Origin: Alloyangia pacifica
GTDB taxonomy: Bacteria > Pseudomonadota > Alphaproteobacteria > Rhodobacterales > Rhodobacteraceae
Length of the DNA stretch: 64,000 nucleotides
Assembly: GCF_020524285.1 (NCBI RefSeq)
Contig: NZ_JAIVKX010000003.1
Span: 310,001-374,000, forward strand
Reading direction: 5' to 3'
In this document: in pieces, positions 58,937 to 64,000 of the stretch
How the letters are laid out: each line of letters begins with the position of its first letter
Numbering within the stretch: position 1 is the stretch's first letter
Made by a program: the position numbers and the translations under genes
Notes under the pieces: model-generated
What the model saw: only the letters and a program-made list of their open reading frames with translations
The model's database searches: none
What the model was told of the DNA's origin: nothing

Positions 58937-60235
58937 ATGACATTCGACACGCTGGGGCTCCGCCCCGCCCTTCTCGCTCGCCTTGCCGAGCAGAACCTGA
59001 CCAAGCCGACCCCGATCCAGACCCAGGCCATCCCCGAGGCCCTCGCCGGCCGCGACGTGATGGGCCTCGCGCAGACCGGCACCGGCAAGACCTTCGCCTT
59101 CGGCCTGCCGATCGCCGACGCCCTGCTCGCCAGCCAGCAGCGCTGCGCGCCGAAATCGGCGCAGGCGCTGATCCTCGCCCCGACCCGCGAACTGGCGGCA
59201 CAGATCCACGACACGCTGTCGTCGGTGCTCACCGGCGCGCACCTGCGCCTGACGCTGGTGGTTGGCGGCAATTCGATCAACGTGCAGTCGCGCAAGCTCG
59301 AAAAGGGCACGCACCTGCTGATCGCCACCCCGGGCCGCCTCATCGACCTGATGGACCGCGGCGCGCTGAAGCTCGACCAGGTGACGCATTTCGTCCTCGA
59401 CGAGGCGGACCAGATGCTCGACCTCGGCTTCATCCACGCTCTGCGCCGCATCGCCCGCGACCTGCCGAGCCAGCGCCAGACGCTGCTCTTCTCGGCGACC
59501 ATGCCGAAGCAGATGAACGAGATCGCCAGCGCCTACCTCAACGATCCGGTGCGCATCGAGGTCGCCCCTCCGGGCAAGACCGCCGACAAGATCGAGCAGT
59601 CGGTGATCTTCGTCGAGACGCCGAAGCGGATCGAGACCCTGACCGGGCTGCTCGACGATCACCGCGATGAGCTGGCACTGGTCTTCTGCCGCACCAAGCA
59701 CGGCGCCGAGAAGCTCTCGCGCAAGCTCGACCAGGCCGGTTTCGCCGTCGGCGCGATCCACGGCAACAAGAGCCAGGGCCAGCGCAACCGCGCGCTCGAC
59801 GCCTTCCGCAAGGGCGAGATGCGCGTGCTGGTGGCCACCGATGTCGCCGCGCGCGGCATCGACATCCCCGATGTGCGCCACGTCTACAACTTCGACCTGC
59901 CGAACGTGGCGGACAACTACGTCCACCGCATCGGCCGCACCGCCCGCGCCGGGCGTGACGGCCGCGCCGTGAGCTTCTGCGGCGTCGAGGAAATGGCGGA
60001 CCTGCGCGGCATCGAGAAGCTGATCGGCCAGCAGATCACCACGCTCGGCGGCGAGCGCCCGGCAGAGCCGGCGCGCGGCCAGCGCAGCGCCGGCGGCGGT
60101 CGCGGCCGTCCCGGCGGCGGCAAGCCCGGGGGCAACGCCGGCAAGCCCGGCGGCGCGCGCCGCTCGCGCGGGGGCCGTGGCCGCCGCAGCGGTGGCGGCG
60201 GTGGTGGCCGCAGCAAGGCCCACGCCTCGGCCTGA
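58937..60235 (+). CDS. DEAD-box RNA helicase (RhlE-like)
   Basis: 432 residues from ATG 58937 with GAAAGGA upstream. All motifs present: Q motif PTPIQTQAIP, Walker A AQTGTGKT at 45-52, PTRELAAQ, VLDEADQMLDLGF, SATMPKQM, RGIDIPDVRHVYNFDLP and HRIGRTARAG. The last about 55 residues are a Gly/Arg/Lys-rich, disordered RNA-binding tail of RhlE type. Unwinds RNA in ribosome assembly or decay. Ends in its own terminator. Confidence 0.95.
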   Translation: MTFDTLGLRPALLARLAEQNLTKPTPIQTQAIPEALAGRDVMGLAQTGTGKTFAFGLPIADALLASQQRCAPKSAQALILAPTRELAAQIHDTLSSVLTGAHLRLTLVVGGNSINVQSRKLEKGTHLLIATPGRLIDLMDRGALKLDQVTHFVLDEADQMLDLGFIHALRRIARDLPSQRQTLLFSATMPKQMNEIASAYLNDPVRIEVAPPGKTADKIEQSVIFVETPKRIETLTGLLDDHRDELALVFCRTKHGAEKLSRKLDQAGFAVGAIHGNKSQGQRNRALDAFRKGEMRVLVATDVAARGIDIPDVRHVYNFDLPNVADNYVHRIGRTARAGRDGRAVSFCGVEEMADLRGIEKLIGQQITTLGGERPAEPARGQRSAGGGRGRPGGGKPGGNAGKPGGARRSRGGRGRRSGGGGGGRSKAHASA

Positions 60236-60247
60236 TCCGGAATGAGG

Positions 60248-60277
60248 AAAGGCGCGGAGACCCCTCCGCGCCTTTTT
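60248..60277 (+). terminator. Rho-independent terminator of the helicase gene
   Basis: A 12-bp perfect stem AAAGGCGCGGAG / CTCCGCGCCTTT with an ACCC loop, ending in TTTTT, 13 bases after the stop. Confidence 0.93.
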
Positions 60278-60318
60278 CTTTGCGTCTGCGCCTGGCGACC
60301 AGCCACGCGACGGAGACG

Positions 60319-62124
60319 TCACTCGGCCTTCATCGCCGCGTACATCGAGTCGAGCAACGCGTGGCCCATCTCAGGATCGCCCAGGAACGGCCGATCCCGC
60401 AGTTCGGTCTTCTGCTCGCCCTCCGGCGCCTCGTAGATCACCGCGCCATCCTTGATCGTCACCCGTATCCGCAACTCGGCCAGCGTCTCGGGGTCCACGG
60501 CCGTCGGATCTTCCGACAGGATCACGAAATCCGCCAGCTTTCCGACCTCGATCGAGCCCTTCCGGTCCTCCTCGAAATGCTGCCAGGCGGGCCAGATGGT
60601 CAGCGCCTTCAGCCCGTCCATCACGTTCACCCGCTGCGCCGGGCCGAGGATGTCGCCAGAGCGCGTGCGCCGGGTCACCGTGGCCGAGAGGATCCGCATG
60701 CTGTCGGGGAAGGCCACCGGCGCGTCATGGTGCGAGCCGAACGTCATGCCGCGCTCGCGCACCCAGCCGGTGGGCGAGATATTGTCGGCATTCACCGGCC
60801 CCACGGTGTGATCGCGGTGCCAGTCGCCCCAGTAATAGGTGTGCATCGGGAAGAGCGAGGGGAAGACGCCCAGTTCCTGGATGCTGTCCACCTGGTCCTC
60901 GCGCAGGAACTGGCCGTGCACCAGAACGGGACGGTTTGTCGGAGGCCCGTATTTCTCCTCCGCCGCGCCGATCGCGGCGATCAGCATGTCCGAGGCGCCC
61001 TCTCCATTGGAATGGGTCAGGATCTGGAAATCATGTCCGAAACACCAGTCGACCGCATCGTTGACCTGCTCCATGGTGATCGCCGAATAGCCCTTGTAGC
61101 CCGGCGGGTAGTCCCCGACCGGATCGTAGTAGGGCCGGTCGCGCAGCGCGGTGAAGCCCTGCGGCGAGCCGTCGATGGTCAGCTTGCAGCCGCCCACGCG
61201 CACCCGCCCATCGTACGCCTGGCTGACATTCGCTTCGATGAAATCACGCGCTTCCAGCACGTCGGGAAAGGCCACCACGTCGATCGGCAGCTCACCCTTG
61301 GCATCGACCGCCTTCAGCGCCGCGACGTTGCCGGCACTCGAGCGCCCCTCCTGCCCGGTGGTGTAGCCGAAGCGCGCCCACATCTCGGCCCCGGCCTTGG
61401 CAAAGGCCTCGAAGCCCTCTGGGCCGAGCTGGCTCAGAAGCGGCACCAGCGTGCCGAAGAAGGCATATTCCTCCAGCACCCCGTTGGGCGAGCCGTCGTC
61501 GCCGCGGCGGATCACCCCGCCCGGCGGGTTTTCCGACTCGTCGGTGATCCCTGCAATTTCCAGCGCCTTGGAATTGGCCACGCCGAGGTGCCCCGACTGA
61601 TGGATGATCAGGATCGGCACCTCAGAGGACACCGCGTCAAGCTCGTCGCGGGTCGGGTGCCGCAGTTCCGCGAGCTGCGCATTGTCATAACCGAAGCCGA
61701 TGATCAGGTTCACCGAGTCGACGATGTCCTGGTTGTCCGCGATCCAGTCGCGCAGCCCCTGCTGCAGGCTGGCAATATCGGTCACATCGCCATCGGGCGG
61801 CGCCAGCATATTGGCCGACAGCGCCTGGATGCCGCCCATCACCACGTGGCCGTGGCTGTCGACGAAGCCCGGCAGCATGGCGCGCCCCGCGAGGTCGAAC
61901 ATCTCGGTCCCCTCGCCCTGCAGGGCCGAGACCTCCTCCATCGTCCCGACAGCGAGGATCGTCCCGTCCTTCACCGCCACCGCCTCGGCGGTGGGCGCCG
62001 CGTCGTCGATGGTGAGGATCGGCCCGCCCGAATAGATCGTGTCGGCCACCTCCTGCGCCAGCGCCCCGCCGGAAGCCAGTAAAGTCCCAAGCAGCAATGC
62101 CGCGCCGCCAGTTGCAATCCGCAT
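60319..62124 (-). CDS. Secreted amidohydrolase (YtcJ/amidohydrolase-3 type)
   Basis: 601 residues from ATG 62124 with GGAGGGA upstream. Signal peptide about 1-22 (ALA|QE). Composite amidohydrolase: TIYSGGPILTIDDAAPTAEA, metal motif MLPGFVDSHGHVVMGG, later histidines in VLVHGQFLRED and HTYYWGDWHRDHT, and SDSMRILSA-like end with DFVILSEDPTAVDPETL. Family members hydrolyse N-acyl or formamide substrates; periplasmic export is a mild oddity. Substrate unknown. Convergent with the helicase. Confidence 0.88.
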   Translation of the reverse strand: MRIATGGAALLLGTLLASGGALAQEVADTIYSGGPILTIDDAAPTAEAVAVKDGTILAVGTMEEVSALQGEGTEMFDLAGRAMLPGFVDSHGHVVMGGIQALSANMLAPPDGDVTDIASLQQGLRDWIADNQDIVDSVNLIIGFGYDNAQLAELRHPTRDELDAVSSEVPILIIHQSGHLGVANSKALEIAGITDESENPPGGVIRRGDDGSPNGVLEEYAFFGTLVPLLSQLGPEGFEAFAKAGAEMWARFGYTTGQEGRSSAGNVAALKAVDAKGELPIDVVAFPDVLEARDFIEANVSQAYDGRVRVGGCKLTIDGSPQGFTALRDRPYYDPVGDYPPGYKGYSAITMEQVNDAVDWCFGHDFQILTHSNGEGASDMLIAAIGAAEEKYGPPTNRPVLVHGQFLREDQVDSIQELGVFPSLFPMHTYYWGDWHRDHTVGPVNADNISPTGWVRERGMTFGSHHDAPVAFPDSMRILSATVTRRTRSGDILGPAQRVNVMDGLKALTIWPAWQHFEEDRKGSIEVGKLADFVILSEDPTAVDPETLAELRIRVTIKDGAVIYEAPEGEQKTELRDRPFLGDPEMGHALLDSMYAAMKAE

Positions 62125-62280
62125 CGAAAATCCCTCCAGAAACGCTCGCACCCGCGCACAATCATCACGCGAATCGGCGGCATCTGAGACGCCGCCACCG
62201 AAGCCTAACGTGAGGTAATATTTGCGTCACCCTTGGCGTGTTCCTGCCGCTCCAGCGACGGCACCCCCGCGCAGCTCGTG

Positions 62281-63714
62281 TCAGCTGCGCCGCAGACCGC
62301 CGACCTCGCGCCAGAACAGCGGCGTCAGCAGCACGTAGACGGTGATCATCTCGAGCCGCCCGAGGTACATGGCGAAGGAGAGCACAAGCTTCACCGGATC
62401 GCTCATCGTGGCGAAGTTGCCCGCCGGGCCGATGATCGGCCCCACCCCCGGCCCGACATTGGCCAGCGCGGTCAGCGCACCGCTGGCCGAGGTCTCGAAA
62501 TCCAGCCCGAAGAAGTCGAGCACGATGGTGAAACCGCCGAAGGTCAGCCCGTAGAACATCATGAAGCTGATCACCCCCTTCATCACGTCCTCGTCCACCC
62601 GTGCGCCCTCGTAGCGGATCGCGGTGACCGCATGCGGCGCGCGGATGGTCTGCATCTTGGCCTTCAGCGCGCGGGCAAAGAGCAGCCAGCGCATCGCCTT
62701 GGCGCCGCCCGCGGTCGAGCCGGTGCAGCCGCCCACGGCGGTCAGCAGGAAGAATGCGACGGCGGCGAAGGGCCCCCAGAGCGTGTAGTCGGTGGTGGCA
62801 TAGCCGGTGGTCGTCACCACCGAAACCACGTTGAAGGCCACCGCCGTGGCGGCCTCGAAGGGGGCCATGCCCTCGTCGACCACCAGCCAGACGGTCAGCA
62901 CGGTGATCACCGCGATCAGCGATTTGACCATGGCGGCAACCTGCTCGCTGCGGATCACCCCGCGCAGCACGATGCGCAGGTACCAGGCAAAGGGCAGCGC
63001 CCCGAGCAGCATGAAGATCGTGCAGGCCCATTGCAGGAAGGGGCTGGTAAAATGTCCAAAGGAGGCGTCGTAGCCGGAGTAGCCGCCGGTCGAGAGCGTC
63101 GTCATCGCGTGGGTGATCGCATCGAAGGGGCTCATCCCGCCCACCAGGTAGACGAAGGCGCAGAGCGCCATCAGCCCGAGGTAGATGCGCAGGGTGGCCG
63201 AGGCGAAGGCGGCGGCATTGTTCAGCTCCTTCTCGCCCTTGTCCGAGCTCTCGGTGCGAAAGAGCTGCATGCCGCCGACCTGCAGCAATGGCAGCATGGC
63301 GATGCCGGTGACGATGAAGCCGACCCCGCCGACCCCCTGCAGCAGCGCCCGCCAGAGGATCACCCCGCGCGGCGTCTCGTCGAGCCCGCTCATCACCGTC
63401 GAGCCGGTGGTGGTGATGCCCGACATGGCCTCGAAGACCGCATCCACCGGGCTCAGACCCCACATCCACAAGGGCACCGCCCCGGCCACCGCCGCCGTCA
63501 CCCAGACCGAGGAGGTCAGCAGGAAGGTCAGCAGCCGGTTCTGCTCGTGGAAGTCGGACCAGGTCGACAGGCTCACCCCGCCGCCGACCATGCCCACCAG
63601 CGCCGCCGACATGCCGAAGGTCCCGCCGGTGCCCGGGAAGAGCAGCGCCACCACCGCCATGAGCAGCGCGAAGAACACGCAGACCAGACCGTTGATGAAG
63701 TAGATGAAGGACAT
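62281..63714 (-). CDS. TrkH-family potassium uptake membrane subunit
   Basis: 477 residues with about ten to twelve helices in four pore repeats. Selectivity regions: MSGITTTGSTVMSG, MTTLSTGGYSG, VSVVTTTGYATTDY and NVGPGVGPI, each with the conserved Gly expected in Trk/Ktr pores. VGGCTGSTAGGAKAMRWLLF is the TrkH loop. Needs cytosolic TrkA, absent from this window. Separate transcript from the amidohydrolase (156 bases apart). Confidence 0.94.
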   Translation of the reverse strand: MSFIYFINGLVCVFFALLMAVVALLFPGTGGTFGMSAALVGMVGGGVSLSTWSDFHEQNRLLTFLLTSSVWVTAAVAGAVPLWMWGLSPVDAVFEAMSGITTTGSTVMSGLDETPRGVILWRALLQGVGGVGFIVTGIAMLPLLQVGGMQLFRTESSDKGEKELNNAAAFASATLRIYLGLMALCAFVYLVGGMSPFDAITHAMTTLSTGGYSGYDASFGHFTSPFLQWACTIFMLLGALPFAWYLRIVLRGVIRSEQVAAMVKSLIAVITVLTVWLVVDEGMAPFEAATAVAFNVVSVVTTTGYATTDYTLWGPFAAVAFFLLTAVGGCTGSTAGGAKAMRWLLFARALKAKMQTIRAPHAVTAIRYEGARVDEDVMKGVISFMMFYGLTFGGFTIVLDFFGLDFETSASGALTALANVGPGVGPIIGPAGNFATMSDPVKLVLSFAMYLGRLEMITVYVLLTPLFWREVGGLRRS

Positions 63715-63981
63715 GACGGCTTTCTCTCGACTTGCCGAACCGGTCCCGACGCCGCGTCGACCCCGAAGCCATGCGGCGAGGACGGGGGAAATTCAACTCG
63801 AGTTTTGACCTACCGGCAAACGGCAACCGTTCCGCGACGCCGCGATGCCCGGCTCCGCGGTCGGCAAAGCGCCGCGTACGCGCGGCCTGCTTGCAGGATG
63901 TGCATCCGACGTGCCCCCTTCCTAGGCTCCCGGCGATAGTCTACCTCTGGCCGCAAGAAGACGTGCAGAGGCAGCAGCATC

Positions 63982-64000
63982 ATGAAACCCATCCGCCTGA
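63982..64000 (+). CDS. Possible start of a further gene (six codons in window)
   Basis: ATG at 63982 followed by AAACCCATCCGCCTG to the window edge, with GAGG nine to twelve bases upstream. Too short to identify the product. Confidence 0.35.

Overview
The window is a high-GC chromosomal segment from an alphaproteobacterium of the Rhodobacteraceae/Roseobacter type. Evidence: an Irr-type Fur regulator divergent from fabA-fabB-fabI, a complete petABC cytochrome bc1 operon, an Lrp-type regulator divergent from putA, two rsmI-yraN-gshB and coaBC-dut-moeB style housekeeping runs, an RpoHII-like sigma factor, and two copies of a GC-rich intergenic repeat that I recall from Rhodobacterales genomes. 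Nearly all of it is core chromosome; I see no insertion sequence, phage, plasmid gene or CRISPR array.

Layout. 1-3214: corC (partial), ybeY and phoH, then a small lipoprotein and an OmpA-type protein that share a cysteine-containing domain, all on the minus strand. 3425-5738: miaB and a divergent uncharacterised (glycosyltransferase-like?) gene. 5787-9839: a flavin reductase, irr, fabA, fabB, fabI. 10101-14242: succinate/acetate CoA-transferase, an isochorismatase-fold hydrolase, and an HlyD-type fusion protein with a DUF3302-like partner. 14542-16309: an AT-richer patch with a GT87-type membrane glycosyltransferase beside tRNA-Leu(TAA). 16357-23151: a MliC/HslJ-like secreted protein, putR, putA and a chemoreceptor. 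23395-28030: aroC, a TPP riboswitch and the thiBPQ thiamine importer. 28119-30858: petABC. 31100-34321: an outer-membrane barrel protein, a PhnA-like protein, pssA, psd and a GST. 34522-36671: groESL with promoter and CIRCE operator. 36849-43373: EamA transporter, DUF2161 protein, TraB/GumN protein, M3 peptidase, and an amino-acid ABC permease with its binding protein. 43462-48093: moeB, dut, coaBC, chaN and rpoH. 48434-53992: GNAT enzyme, comM, alpha/beta hydrolase, gshB, yraN, rsmI. 54083-58031: LpoA-like lipoprotein and glnD. 58265-60235: cold-shock protein divergent from a DEAD-box helicase. 60319-63714: secreted amidohydrolase and TrkH; a new plus-strand gene seems to begin at 63982.

The most informative regulation is at the RNA/DNA level: a textbook THI element ahead of thiBPQ, a CIRCE operator directly behind a 17-bp-spaced sigma70 promoter for groESL, a 31-bp-spaced direct repeat in the putR-putA intergenic region, and many perfect hairpin terminators. 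I found no convincing new multi-gene system. The less ordinary observations are the shared DGC/DDG/PVC domain at 2247-3184, the MliC-HslJ fusion, a membrane-anchored MoeB, a receptor ending in a CheR-tether pentapeptide, and the Rhodobacterales repeat abutting the ybeY start.
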